Notes under the pieces: model-generated | Seen by the model: the letters and a program-made list of their open reading frames with translations, nothing else | What the model was told of the DNA's origin: nothing | Databases searched by the model: none | Made by a program: the position numbers and the translations under genes | NCBI GenBank assembly: GCA_020633495.1 | Contig: JACKDR010000007.1 | Span: 260,120 to 324,119, forward strand | Direction of reading: 5' to 3' | Length of the DNA: 64,000 nucleotides | Source: Kofleriaceae bacterium | Lineage (GTDB): Bacteria > Myxococcota_A > Polyangia > Haliangiales > Haliangiaceae | Shown here: piece by piece, positions 8,933-17,122 of the stretch | Layout of the letters: every line of letters begins with the position of its first letter | Position numbering within the stretch: the first letter of the stretch is position 1

Positions 8933-9862
8933 CTAGATCGGGCCGAGGTCCGCGGTCGAGACGTCGCGGCGGTTGCGCAGGCGCCAGGCGCCGGGCACGA
9001 CGTCCTCGAGGCGGTGCTGGGTCGCCGCCAGCATCTCGCGGACCTGATCGTAGAGCTCGTCGGTGACCGCGACCACGCCGGTGGCGTCGGCGAGCTCGCC
9101 GAGCAGGGCGTGGCCGTCGGGCGTCGCCGCCAGCTCGACCAGCGCCGCGACCACGCGCTCGCGCTTGTCCGCGGCCAGGCGCGGGTGGAAGAAGACCGGC
9201 TCGTTGGGCGCCTCGCCGGTGACCGCGAGCTGGCGCAGCCCCGGCGGCAGCTCGTCGCGCGCGTAGGTCGCGGCGGCCGCGACCTTGCCGGCGCGCAGCG
9301 CCTCGAGCGCCGCCTCGTGCGAGCCGACGTAGACGCCCTGGGCCGCGACCCCGGCGTCGGCGAGGGCGCGCGCCGCCAGCAGGTGGCCGGTGGTCGACGC
9401 CTGGTCGACGTAGGCGATCCGCGCGCCGCCGAGGTCGGCGAGCGACCGGTACGGCGCGTCGTCGCGCACCAGCATGACGCCGCGGTACGAGCGCGCGCCG
9501 TCGTGGCGCAGCAGCTGGAGCCGGGCCTCGACGCCGAACTCCTGGCGGGCCAGCAGGTACTCGAAGAGCGACAGGATGCCGCCGTCGACCTGGGGCGTCC
9601 CGACCGCGGCGACCGCGCGGGACGCGCTGGGCGCGACCTCGATGCGCACCGCGAGCCCGGAGCGGCGGGTCAGCTCGTCGCCGAGCCGCGCCGCCGACGC
9701 GCGCGAGCCGTGCGCCGGCGACAGCACCAGCACCACCGGGTTGCCGGAGCTGCCGATGGTCTCGGCGCTGCGCCGGCAGCCGGTCGCGCCGCCCGCGACG
9801 ACCAGCGCGGTCGCGGCGAGCGCGACCAGCGTGGCGAGGCGGAGGGCGGCGGGGCGGATCAC
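8933..9862 (-). CDS. PhnD-like phosphate/phosphonate-binding lipoprotein
   Basis: A 309-residue periplasmic solute-binding protein resembling the PhnD/PtxB family (COG3221). GTG start; the signal ends GGATGC, so it should be lipid-anchored. Core signatures of the family are present: YRSLADLGGARIAYVDQAST and GSHEAALEALRAGKVAAAATY in the hinge region. The start GTG overlaps the stop of the upstream extensin-like gene (GTGA), so the two are coupled. No permease or ATPase for phosphonate lies nearby, so it may act as a sensor or orphan receptor. Its place at the edge of the phosphate block fits phosphorus scavenging, which is inference. Confidence 0.8.
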   Translation of the reverse strand: MIRPAALRLATLVALAATALVVAGGATGCRRSAETIGSSGNPVVLVLSPAHGSRASAARLGDELTRRSGLAVRIEVAPSASRAVAAVGTPQVDGGILSLFEYLLARQEFGVEARLQLLRHDGARSYRGVMLVRDDAPYRSLADLGGARIAYVDQASTTGHLLAARALADAGVAAQGVYVGSHEAALEALRAGKVAAAATYARDELPPGLRQLAVTGEAPNEPVFFHPRLAADKRERVVAALVELAATPDGHALLGELADATGVVAVTDELYDQVREMLAATQHRLEDVVPGAWRLRNRRDVSTADLGPI

Positions 9863-10893
9863 AGGTCGTCGGGGCCGACGTCGACCGAGACCATCGCGGG
9901 GAGCGCGGGGCCACCGAGCTGGCGCTCGATGAAGTCCGCGCCCGAGGTCAGGTCGACGTGGAAGTGGTCGCGGTGGTCGGCATTGTAGTTCGGCGTGAGC
10001 ACGATGTTCCACACGCCGGCGCGCTTGAGCGCGCAGATCGTGTCGTGGAGCCACTGATCCGCTCCCGGCTCGGCCGGGGCCTCGCAGGTCGGCTCGCCGT
10101 CGGGGTCGATCACCCAGTCGGTCTTGACCTCGGCGTAGCTGCCGTCGTCGAGGGTGAAGCCCGCGAGATCGATGGCCTTGGCGTAGGCGTGCTGCGACAT
10201 GCCGCGCGGACAGTCGGGCGGGGTGCCCTCGCCGCCGATGCAGCGGTAGTTGTAGACGCCGATGTCGGCGACCTCGACGACGCCGCGGCTGCGCAGGATC
10301 GCGGCCGCCTGGGCCAGCGAGCGGGCCAGGCTGCAGTCCATGAAGAAGGTCTGCCGCGGCGACGTGTTGGACACGTAGCGGTGGACCATGCCGTTGATGG
10401 GCGTGGTCAGGGTCACCGGGTCGGCGACGCCCTGGTTGTTCGGCCCCAGCGTGTAGTCGAGCTGGTAGAGGTCGAGCCAGCCGTGGCAGTCGGCGACCTC
10501 GGGATCGACGGTCTCGACGTCGAGGGTGGCCTCGGCGACCACGGCGCCGTCGCGGTGGGCCCGCGCGGTCAGCGTGACCGGCCCGAGCTCGCGGACCAGG
10601 CCGTCGAGGTCGCCGGCGGCGTCGACGGTGCCGAGCGACCGGTCGCCGACGAAGACCTCGACGTCGTCGGCGCCGGTGACCTCGACCGCGACCGGCACGT
10701 CGGCGGCCAGGAAGCCGTCGGGCGCCAGGGCGTCGCGGACGTGGGTCGAGCCGGCGGCGGGCGCGACGAACGCGACCGCGGCGACGCCGGCGTCGGCGCC
10801 GTCGCCGTCGCCGCCGCCCGTGATGTCACCGTTGCAGGCCGTCAGCGCCAGCGCGGCCACGACGGCAGGTCCGAGCACCTTGGTTGACCCCAT
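9859..10893 (-). CDS. Extensin-like (LAS-fold) lipoprotein
   Basis: A 344-residue lipoprotein (LALTAC at about residue 20) with an Ig-like stretch and then an extensin-like C domain, which has the LAS D-Ala peptidase fold. Visible metal-site signatures are SQHAYAKAIDLAGF (His and Asp) and DHRDHFHVDL (the His-x-His pair). It may cleave peptidoglycan cross-links or bind cell wall; the activity is not proven for this family. Cysteines at both ends of the domain suggest disulphides in the periplasm. It is the first gene of a two-gene unit with the PhnD-like protein. Confidence 0.82.
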   Translation of the reverse strand: MGSTKVLGPAVVAALALTACNGDITGGGDGDGADAGVAAVAFVAPAAGSTHVRDALAPDGFLAADVPVAVEVTGADDVEVFVGDRSLGTVDAAGDLDGLVRELGPVTLTARAHRDGAVVAEATLDVETVDPEVADCHGWLDLYQLDYTLGPNNQGVADPVTLTTPINGMVHRYVSNTSPRQTFFMDCSLARSLAQAAAILRSRGVVEVADIGVYNYRCIGGEGTPPDCPRGMSQHAYAKAIDLAGFTLDDGSYAEVKTDWVIDPDGEPTCEAPAEPGADQWLHDTICALKRAGVWNIVLTPNYNADHRDHFHVDLTSGADFIERQLGGPALPAMVSVDVGPDDL

Positions 10894-10996
10894 GGGCGGG
10901 TAGAGAACCCGGACCGCGAAGCCCAGTCAACCGAAAAGGTCGGACCAGAAAAGTCGGCGTGAAGACCGCGGGTTACACGGTCGTCCGGACGCGAGA

Positions 10997-11024
10997 CGGC
11001 CCCGGCACGACGATGCCGGGGCCG
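10997..11024 (-). terminator. Strong hairpin after porin gene
   Basis: Perfect 11-base inverted repeat CGGCCCCGGCA/TGCCGGGGCCG with a six-base loop, starting 35 bases after the porin stop codon on the minus strand. It lacks a T run. Its place and strength fit transcription termination or mRNA 3' end protection. Confidence 0.6.
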
Positions 11025-11059
11025 CTGCGCTGACCCGTCGGTCGGCGGCGTCGCCGCGG

Positions 11060-12391
11060 TCAGAACCCGACCGACAGCTGCGCCCGGCCGACGATCTCGT
11101 CGGCGACGCCACCACCCTCGGTGATGCGCGGGCCGACGTCGGCCTGGAACTTCACGTTGTGGCTGTGCGCGAACCAGCCGGCGCCGACCGCGATCTCGTG
11201 GGTGTCGCTCTTGCTGTCGAAGTCGCCCATCTGCTTGACCAGGGCGTAGCGCGCCACCGGCTCGAGCTGGCCGAACATCTTGCCGACCTGGACGTTGAGC
11301 CCGAGGATCTGGCCGTTGACGTCGGCGCCCATGGCGTCCTTCGAGTTGTCGAGCGCGAAGAACACGCCGGCCTCGGCCGACAGGCCCTCGACCTTGACCA
11401 TCGCGTCGACGGTGGCCTGCTGCCGGGTCGCGTCGTTGCCGTCGAAGTCGCCCTCGAGCCAGACGCCGGCGCCGACCGCCCAGCGCAGCGGGCCGCCCTC
11501 GAGGTCGGCCTCGCTGTAGCCCTTGATGCCGCCGTGGTTGATGCCGACGCGGGCCACCAGGTTGGGCTTGAACTTCGCCGGCACGTTGGTGAAGCCGCCG
11601 GTGACCGCGCCGGTCGTCGGATCGGCGACGCCCTCGAAGCCGGGCTTGTCGCCGGTGCCGTTGAAGATGCCGACCGCCCACTCGAGGTCCGGCGACTTCT
11701 CGTAGCCGTTGTGGAGGCCGATGCCGATGTCGCGCGCGGCCAGGAAGGCCTTGTCGGTGATCGCGCGGTCGACGAACTCGAGCTTGCTGCTCGACAGGAT
11801 CTGCTGGCGCGAGAACGGCTGCTTCCACTGGCCGGCGCGGAACCACAGCTTGTCGGACGCCTCGAGGTCGACGATGAAGTCCTTGAGGGTGACGAAGCCC
11901 TTGCCGAAGTCGGTCTGGAACTTGTAGCCGATCCGCTCCGAGTAGATGTGGCCCTCGAGGGTCAGGCGGGCGCGGCGGATCTGGAACCCGCTCTCGTTGT
12001 CGCGGCCGCCGGCGCCGTCGTCGCTGCTGATGAACTCCCAGAAGTCCTGGACCCGGGCGTTGATCTTCAGCTCGAACGAGCCCTTGTCGGACTCCGACTC
12101 GATGAAGAAGCCCTTGTCGTAGCCGGCGCGTGAGGACGGCTCGGCGGCGTCGGTCGACGCGGCGACCTCGGCCGGCTCGGCGACCGGCATCGGGTCGGGC
12201 GTCGGCGCCTCCGTGACGGTCTCGTCGACCGGCATCGGCGCCCCGGCGGCCTCGCCACCCTCGCAGGGGTCGGCGGCGCCGTCGGGCTGGGCGAGGGCGA
12301 CGCCCCCGGTGGCCGCCAGCAGCAGCCCGGCGGTGAGGCCGGCCAGGGTGCGTGGCGAGATGGTCGCGGTGCGGTCGCTGTTTGGCGTCAT
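11060..12391 (-). CDS. Phosphate-selective porin (OprP/OprO family)
   Basis: A 443-residue outer-membrane beta-barrel. A long signal peptide ends near VALAQP; a Pro/Glu-rich linker follows, then the barrel with the family opening KGFFIESESDKGSFELKINA, FQIRRARLTLEGHIY and KQPFSRQQILSSSKLEFVDR, and a typical C-terminal phenylalanine (QLSVGF). OprP-family porins pass phosphate or polyphosphate across the outer membrane. A Pho-box-like repeat stands 25 bases upstream, so induction by PhoB on phosphate starvation is likely. It lies downstream of the pst genes on the same strand and completes an outer-to-inner membrane phosphate route. Confidence 0.9.
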   Translation of the reverse strand: MTPNSDRTATISPRTLAGLTAGLLLAATGGVALAQPDGAADPCEGGEAAGAPMPVDETVTEAPTPDPMPVAEPAEVAASTDAAEPSSRAGYDKGFFIESESDKGSFELKINARVQDFWEFISSDDGAGGRDNESGFQIRRARLTLEGHIYSERIGYKFQTDFGKGFVTLKDFIVDLEASDKLWFRAGQWKQPFSRQQILSSSKLEFVDRAITDKAFLAARDIGIGLHNGYEKSPDLEWAVGIFNGTGDKPGFEGVADPTTGAVTGGFTNVPAKFKPNLVARVGINHGGIKGYSEADLEGGPLRWAVGAGVWLEGDFDGNDATRQQATVDAMVKVEGLSAEAGVFFALDNSKDAMGADVNGQILGLNVQVGKMFGQLEPVARYALVKQMGDFDSKSDTHEIAVGAGWFAHSHNVKFQADVGPRITEGGGVADEIVGRAQLSVGF

Positions 12392-12416
12392 CTGCGCGTC
12401 ACGTTCGTCGCGCCAT

Positions 12417-12445
12417 GTGACGGCGCGGTGACGTGCAGGTGAATC
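12417..12445 (-). promoter_or_regulatory. Pho-box-like repeat before porin gene
   Basis: On the minus strand three heptamers GATTCAC, ACGTCAC and CCGTCAC follow each other with an exact 11-base period. This is the arrangement of PhoB binding sites (consensus CTGTCAT-like heptamers spaced by four). The proximal edge is 25 bases before the porin ATG. Similar repeats precede phoB and pstS. Confidence 0.65.
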
Positions 12446-12472
12446 GTTCGGCGTCCGGCGTGCGACGTGGCG

Positions 12473-12500
12473 CCGCGCCGCCCCCTCGCGGGCGGCGCGG
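12473..12500 (-). terminator. Hairpin between VWA and porin genes
   Basis: Perfect ten-base stem CCGCGCCGCC/GGCGGCGCGG with an eight-base loop, just after the stop of the VWA lipoprotein gene on the minus strand. No T run. It probably separates that transcript from the porin gene, which has its own Pho box. Confidence 0.5.
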
Positions 12501-12510
12501 AGGCCCGGAA

Positions 12511-14325
12511 CTACTTGGCCATCGCGGTCTTGGCGCCGCCCGACAGCTCGATCGCGCGATCGATCAGCCCGACCAGCTCGGTGCGGTCGGGATCGGTCCC
12601 GGCCGCGGCGGCGGCGATGCGCCGGATCTCCTTCAGGCTCCAGTGCTCGCTGTCCTCGCTGCCGCGCAGGACCTCGGCGAAGGCCGCGACCGCGAACGCG
12701 AACCGGAAGTCGGCCGAGGCGTGGTCGAAGTCGACGGCGTCGCCGTCGGCCGGGAAGCCGAACGCGGCCTCGGTCGCGGTCGTGGCCTTGGGCGCCTTGT
12801 GGCGGACCCGGACGGTGGCGAGGTCGGCGGGCGTGAGGTCGGCGGGGATCGTCGACGCCAGCTCGATCTCGTAGATCGCGGTCACCTGATGGCCGGCGCC
12901 GATCTCGCCGGCGTCGACCTCGTCCTTGCGGAAGTCGTCGTCGGCGATGTCCCGGTTCTCGTAGCCGATCAGGCGGTAGCGCTTGACCATCGTCGCGTTC
13001 CAGTCGACCTGCAGCTTGACGTCCTTGGCGACGACCTCGAGGGTCGAGCCGAGCTGCTCCTGGAACACCCGCTTCGCCTGCGACAGGCCGTCGATGTAGA
13101 AGCTGTTGCCGTTCCCCTTGTCGGCCAGCTGCTCCATCATGTCGTCCTTGTAGTTGCCCATGCCGAAGCCGATCGTCGACAGGGTCACGCCCTCCTTCAC
13201 GTGGCCCGCGATCGTCTTCAGGATCTCCTCGTGCGACGTGTTGCCGACGTTGGCGTCGCCGTCGGACAGCACCAGGACGCGGGTGATCGCGTCGCCGCGC
13301 ATCATCTTGGCGGCCTGCTGGTAGGCCAGCTCGACGCCCGACGACATCGCGGTCGAGCCGCCGGCGGTCAGGTCCTCGATGGCCTCGAGGATCTGGTCCT
13401 TGTGGTCGAGGCCGGTCGCCGGCAGCACGACCCGGGTCGCGCCGGCGTAGGTGACGAGCGCGACCGAGTCGCCGTCCTTGAGGTTGTCGACCAGGATGCG
13501 GAGCGAGCGCTTGGCCAGCTCGAGCTTGTCGGCGGAGTGCATCGAGCCCGAGACGTCGACCAGGAACACCAGGTTGGCGGCCTTGCGCTCGGCGATGCTC
13601 TTGGCCTTGGTGGTGACGCCGACCCGGACGATCTGGCGGCCCTTGTTGAACGGCGACGGCGCCGCGTCCATGTGGACCGCGAACGGCCGCGCGCCGTCGG
13701 GCGCGGCGTAGCCGTAGTGGAAGTAGTTGACGAACTCCTCGACCCGGACCGCGGCCGTGGGCGGCAGCGCGCCGCTGTCGAGCTTGCGCCGCGCGATCGT
13801 GTACGACGCGGTGTCGACGTCGGCGGCGAAGGTCGACAGGTGGTCCTTGGCGGTGTCGGTCCAGGCGTTGACGCCGTAGTCCTTGTAGCCCTCGGTGTTG
13901 CGGTCGACGTCGGCGCGGCCGGCGGGCACGTTCATGGACTTGTACTTGCCACCGCCGTAGCCCTGGCCGGTCGCGGCGCCGGAGCCGGCGGCCGTGCCGC
14001 CGACGACGGCGGGGCTGGCGGCGACCCGCTTGCCGGCGACCCGGTGCTCGGCCTCCTTCTTGGGTGCGTCGGTCGACGTGTCAGCGGTGGTGATGCTGCG
14101 GGTCGGCTCGGCCGCGGGATCGGCGAGCCGGTCGACCGGCGCCTCCTCCTGCGACGCGGTGTCGCCGCCGGCGGTGCCGGACCGGACGTCGATGTCCTCC
14201 GCCATGTCGTCGGTGGGCGCCGACGAGGCGTCCTTCTTGGCGGCACAGCCACCCAGGGCGGTGCCCGCCATGGCGAGGGCGAGGAGCGTGTTGGCGAGCG
14301 AACGAGCGAACTTGCGGCCGAGCAT
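12511..14325 (-). CDS. VWA-domain lipoprotein, YfbK family
   Basis: A 604-residue lipoprotein (LGGC at about residue 27). After a disordered Ala/Thr/Glu-rich stretch comes the conserved N-terminal module of YfbK-like proteins (TFAADVDTASYTIARRKL, VRVEEFVNYFHY), then a von Willebrand A domain with an intact MIDAS (DVSGSMHSADK, plus a later LSDGDANVG), then a DUF3520-like C-terminal part. The family is common in envelopes, and its ligand is unknown. The gene follows pstB on the same strand with a 162-bp gap, so it may belong to the phosphate block. Its ribosome site (GGAGG) lies in a hairpin, noted separately. Confidence 0.88.
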   Translation of the reverse strand: MLGRKFARSLANTLLALAMAGTALGGCAAKKDASSAPTDDMAEDIDVRSGTAGGDTASQEEAPVDRLADPAAEPTRSITTADTSTDAPKKEAEHRVAGKRVAASPAVVGGTAAGSGAATGQGYGGGKYKSMNVPAGRADVDRNTEGYKDYGVNAWTDTAKDHLSTFAADVDTASYTIARRKLDSGALPPTAAVRVEEFVNYFHYGYAAPDGARPFAVHMDAAPSPFNKGRQIVRVGVTTKAKSIAERKAANLVFLVDVSGSMHSADKLELAKRSLRILVDNLKDGDSVALVTYAGATRVVLPATGLDHKDQILEAIEDLTAGGSTAMSSGVELAYQQAAKMMRGDAITRVLVLSDGDANVGNTSHEEILKTIAGHVKEGVTLSTIGFGMGNYKDDMMEQLADKGNGNSFYIDGLSQAKRVFQEQLGSTLEVVAKDVKLQVDWNATMVKRYRLIGYENRDIADDDFRKDEVDAGEIGAGHQVTAIYEIELASTIPADLTPADLATVRVRHKAPKATTATEAAFGFPADGDAVDFDHASADFRFAFAVAAFAEVLRGSEDSEHWSLKEIRRIAAAAAGTDPDRTELVGLIDRAIELSGGAKTAMAK

Positions 14326-14331
14326 CGGTGC

Positions 14332-14356
14332 CTCCGGTGAAGGTTGGACACCGGAG
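14332..14356 (-). promoter_or_regulatory. 5' leader hairpin covering the ribosome binding site
   Basis: In the leader of the VWA lipoprotein mRNA, eight bases CTCCGGTG pair perfectly with CACCGGAG (loop of nine). The second arm includes GGAG of the GGAGG ribosome site, seven bases before the ATG. Such a stem would hide the site until it melts or is bound, so translation control is possible. Confidence 0.5.
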
Positions 14357-14403
14357 TCGACGCAGCATTGCCCGGTTCGACCTGAAAAAGATCGTCGGGC
14401 GAC

Positions 14404-14421
14404 TGTCGCGCGGTCGCGACA
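14404..14421. promoter_or_regulatory. Inverted repeat upstream of VWA gene
   Basis: Perfect seven-base inverted repeat TGTCGCG/CGCGACA with a four-base spacer, 79 bases before the VWA gene. It could be a dimeric regulator site. It also partly resembles a degenerate Pho box (a TTGTCGC heptamer), so PhoB control of this gene is possible but weakly supported. Confidence 0.3.
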
Positions 14422-14487
14422 ATCGGGGCGAGGTGGCAGCCGCCGGCAGCGCCTGGCACGGCGCGCCGTCGCCGCGCCGCGGCGCGA

Positions 14488-15264
14488 TCAGCCGAACTTG
14501 CCGGTGATGTAGTCCTCGGTGCGGCGGTCGCCCGGGGACGTGAACAGCCGGTCGGTGTCGGCGTACTCGACCAGATCGCCGGTGAGGAAGAACGCGGTGC
14601 GGTCCGAGACCCGGGTCGCCTGCTGCAGGTTGTGGGTCACGATGATGATCGTGTAGTCGTCGCGCAGCGTGTGCAGCAGGTCCTCGATGCGCGCGGTCGC
14701 GATGGGATCGAGGGCCGAGCACGGCTCGTCCATCAGGATCACCTCGGGCTCGACCGCGAGCGTGCGCGCGATGCACAGGCGCTGCTGCTGGCCGCCCGAC
14801 AGGCTGGTGCCGGGCTTGTCGAGCTTGTCCTTGACCTCGTCCCACAGCGCGGCCTGGCGCAGCGCCTTCTCGGCGACCTCGAGCGGGCGCCGCCCGGCCA
14901 TCCGCTTGGACAGCTTGAGGCCGGCCAGGACGTTGTCGCGGATCGACATCGACGGGAACGGGTTGGGCTTCTGGAACACCATGCCGACCCGGCGCCGCAG
15001 CAGCACCGGGTCGACGCCGGGCGCGTAGACGTCGGCGTCGTCGAGCTTCACCTCACCCTTGCAGCCGGCGCCGGGCACCAGCTCGTGCATCCGGTTGAGG
15101 CACCGGATGAAGGTCGACTTGCCGCACCCGGACGGGCCGATGATCGCCGTGACCCGGCGCGCCGGCACGTCCATCTCGATCCCCTTGAGGACCTGTTGCT
15201 TGCCGAACCAGGCCTCGAGGCCCCGCACGGACATCTTGCTTGCGGGCTGTTCGCTGTCGGACAT
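14488..15264 (-). CDS. pstB: Phosphate ABC transporter ATPase
   Basis: A 258-residue ATPase that powers PstSCA phosphate import. Walker A GPSGCGKST at about residues 43-51, the PstB hallmark QKPNPFPSMSIRDNV, signature LSGGQQQRLCIARTLA, Walker B VILMDEPCSALDP and the switch His in VTHNLQQA are all present. The ATG chosen is 8 bases after the pstA stop; longer starts would overlap pstA and add an unlike extension. It is the last pst gene: the expected phoU does not follow, and the VWA lipoprotein gene is next. Confidence 0.95.
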   Translation of the reverse strand: MSDSEQPASKMSVRGLEAWFGKQQVLKGIEMDVPARRVTAIIGPSGCGKSTFIRCLNRMHELVPGAGCKGEVKLDDADVYAPGVDPVLLRRRVGMVFQKPNPFPSMSIRDNVLAGLKLSKRMAGRRPLEVAEKALRQAALWDEVKDKLDKPGTSLSGGQQQRLCIARTLAVEPEVILMDEPCSALDPIATARIEDLLHTLRDDYTIIIVTHNLQQATRVSDRTAFFLTGDLVEYADTDRLFTSPGDRRTEDYITGKFG

Positions 15265-15274
15265 CGGAGGGCGG

Positions 15275-16153
15275 CTAGTATGCCCGCCTCTGGTAACGGT
15301 TGCGCAACCAGATCGCAACCGAGTTGAGCAGCAACAGCACGACCATCAGCACGACGATCGCGGCGGCGGCGTTGATCAGGAAGGCCTTCTGGGGCCGTGA
15401 GGTCCAGTCGTAGATCTGCATCGGCAGGGCCGTGTACGGCGCGTCCAGGCCGTCGGGCGCGAACGTGATGTACGCGACCGCGCCGACCAGGACCAGCGGC
15501 GCGGTCTCACCGATGGCGCGGGACACCGCCAGGATGGCGCCGGTGAGGATGCCGGGGATCGACATCGGCAGGACCACCCGGCGCACCATCTGCCAGCGGG
15601 TCGCGCCCAGGCCGAGGGCGGCCTCGCGCAGCGAGTCCTTGACCGTGCGCAGGGCCTCGCGGGTCGACATGATGATCACGGGCAGGACCAGGAGCGCCAG
15701 GGTCAGCGCGCCCGACAGCACGGTCTCGCCGAGCCCGGCGAAGCGGACGAACAGGCCCAGGCCCAGCATGCCGTAGATGATCGAGGGGACGCCGGCGAGG
15801 TTGGCGATCGCGACCTCGACGACGCCGGCCAGCTTGCTCTGGCGGCCGTACTCCTCGAGGTAGACCGCGGCGCCGACGCCGATCGGCAGCGCGATCAGCG
15901 CGGTCAGCGTGATCAGCCACAGGCTGCCCATCAGCGCCGGCCAGATGCCGGCGCGCTCGGCCTTGCGCGACGGCAGGTCGGTGATGAACGACCAGTCGAT
16001 GCGGGCGATGCCGTCGATCGCGAGCCGGCCGAGCAGCCAGCCCAGGACCAGCAGCGGCGCGAAGATCGCGAACCGCGCCACCCAGACGAACAGCACCTCG
16101 GTGATGACGCCGTCCTTGCGGCCGGTCAGGGAGGGAGGCGGCGCCATGGTCAC
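15275..16153 (-). CDS. pstA: Phosphate ABC transporter permease
   Basis: Inner-membrane permease of about 292 residues with six hydrophobic helices. It has the ABC-permease EAA loop (LREAALGLGATRWQM) and the PstA-typical SIPGILTGAILAVSRAIGETAPLV. The GTG start at 16153 overlaps the pstC stop (GTGA); an ATG two codons later is an alternative. It pairs with PstC to form the phosphate channel. Confidence 0.94.
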   Translation of the reverse strand: MTMAPPPSLTGRKDGVITEVLFVWVARFAIFAPLLVLGWLLGRLAIDGIARIDWSFITDLPSRKAERAGIWPALMGSLWLITLTALIALPIGVGAAVYLEEYGRQSKLAGVVEVAIANLAGVPSIIYGMLGLGLFVRFAGLGETVLSGALTLALLVLPVIIMSTREALRTVKDSLREAALGLGATRWQMVRRVVLPMSIPGILTGAILAVSRAIGETAPLVLVGAVAYITFAPDGLDAPYTALPMQIYDWTSRPQKAFLINAAAAIVVLMVVLLLLNSVAIWLRNRYQRRAY

Positions 16154-17118
16154 ACCCGGTTGCGGGCCCGCAGCTTGCGCGACAGGCGGTAGGAGACCAG
16201 GTTCATCGCCAGCGTCATCAGGAACAGCAGCAGGCCGACCGCGAAGATGCTCTGGTAGGCCAGCGAGCCGGTCGGCAGGTCACCCTTGGCCATGCGCACG
16301 ATGTACGCGGTCATGGTCTCGGTCTGCTCGCGCGGGTCGAAGCCCAGCGTGTTGCGCTGGCCGGCGGCGATCGCGACGATCATGGTCTCGCCGATGGCGC
16401 GCGACACCGCCAGCGTCATCGCGGCGGCGATGCCCGACCACGCCGACGGCACGACGACCCGGAAGATCGTCGGCAGCTTGGCGGCGCCGAGGCCGTAGGC
16501 GGCCTCGCGCAGGGCGTCGGGCACGGCGTAGATCGCGTCCTCGGACAGCGACGACACCATCGGGATGATCATGATGCCCATGACGATGCCCGGCGACAGC
16601 GCGTTGAAGCCGGCGAGGCCGGGCACGAACTTCTGCAGGAACGGCGTCACCACGGTGAGCGCGAAGAAGCCGTAGACGATCGTCGGCACGCCGGCCAGCA
16701 GCTCGAGCGCCGGCTTGAGCACCTTGCGGGTGGTCGGGTTGGCGTACTCCGACAGGTAGATCGCGGCGATCAGCCCGAACGGCAGCGCCACCGCCATCGC
16801 GATCGCCGCGGTCAACAGCGTGCCCGACACCAGCGGCCAGACGCCGAAGCGCTGGTTGTCCGCGAACGCCGGGGTCCACATCGTGTCACCGAAGAACTGG
16901 CTCAGCGACACCTCGCGGAAGAAGTCGGACGCCTCGTAGACCAGGACGACGACGATGCCGATCGTGACGACGATCGACAGCAGGCTGCACGCCGCCAGGA
17001 CCTTCTCGATGACGCGTTCGCTGATCGAGGACGAGGTCTGTCGGAACCACGGCCGCGTCGATCGCGACCGATCGTCGCCGACCGGCGTGTCGTCGGAGGT
17101 GGCGGCGCTCGCGGTCAT
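16150..17118 (-). CDS. pstC: Phosphate ABC transporter permease
   Basis: A 322-residue inner-membrane permease with a cytoplasmic head of about 40 residues, then helices from ACSLLSIVVTIGIVVVLVY onward. The EAA loop (LREAAYGLGAAKLPTIFRVV) and MTLAVSRAIGETMIVAIAAG place it in PstC. Its stop overlaps the pstA start, and it follows pstS by four bases, so pstS-C-A-B is one operon. Confidence 0.95.
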   Translation of the reverse strand: MTASAATSDDTPVGDDRSRSTRPWFRQTSSSISERVIEKVLAACSLLSIVVTIGIVVVLVYEASDFFREVSLSQFFGDTMWTPAFADNQRFGVWPLVSGTLLTAAIAMAVALPFGLIAAIYLSEYANPTTRKVLKPALELLAGVPTIVYGFFALTVVTPFLQKFVPGLAGFNALSPGIVMGIMIIPMVSSLSEDAIYAVPDALREAAYGLGAAKLPTIFRVVVPSAWSGIAAAMTLAVSRAIGETMIVAIAAGQRNTLGFDPREQTETMTAYIVRMAKGDLPTGSLAYQSIFAVGLLLFLMTLAMNLVSYRLSRKLRARNRV

Positions 17119-17122
17119 CGGG

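Noticed and set aside
9600..10500. A phosphonate ABC operon around the PhnD-like gene
   Set aside because: No permease or ATPase partner; neighbours are an extensin-like protein and convergent TPR gene.
10900..10990. Imperfect 15-base tandem repeat (CCGAC-TTTTC pattern) before the extensin-like gene
   Set aside because: Too imperfect and only two units; it could be part of a promoter, but I cannot support a site.
12433..14340. A 635-codon open frame antisense to the VWA lipoprotein gene
   Set aside because: Low-complexity Arg/Gly/Val composition without motifs; the minus-strand product has clear VWA domains and a lipobox.
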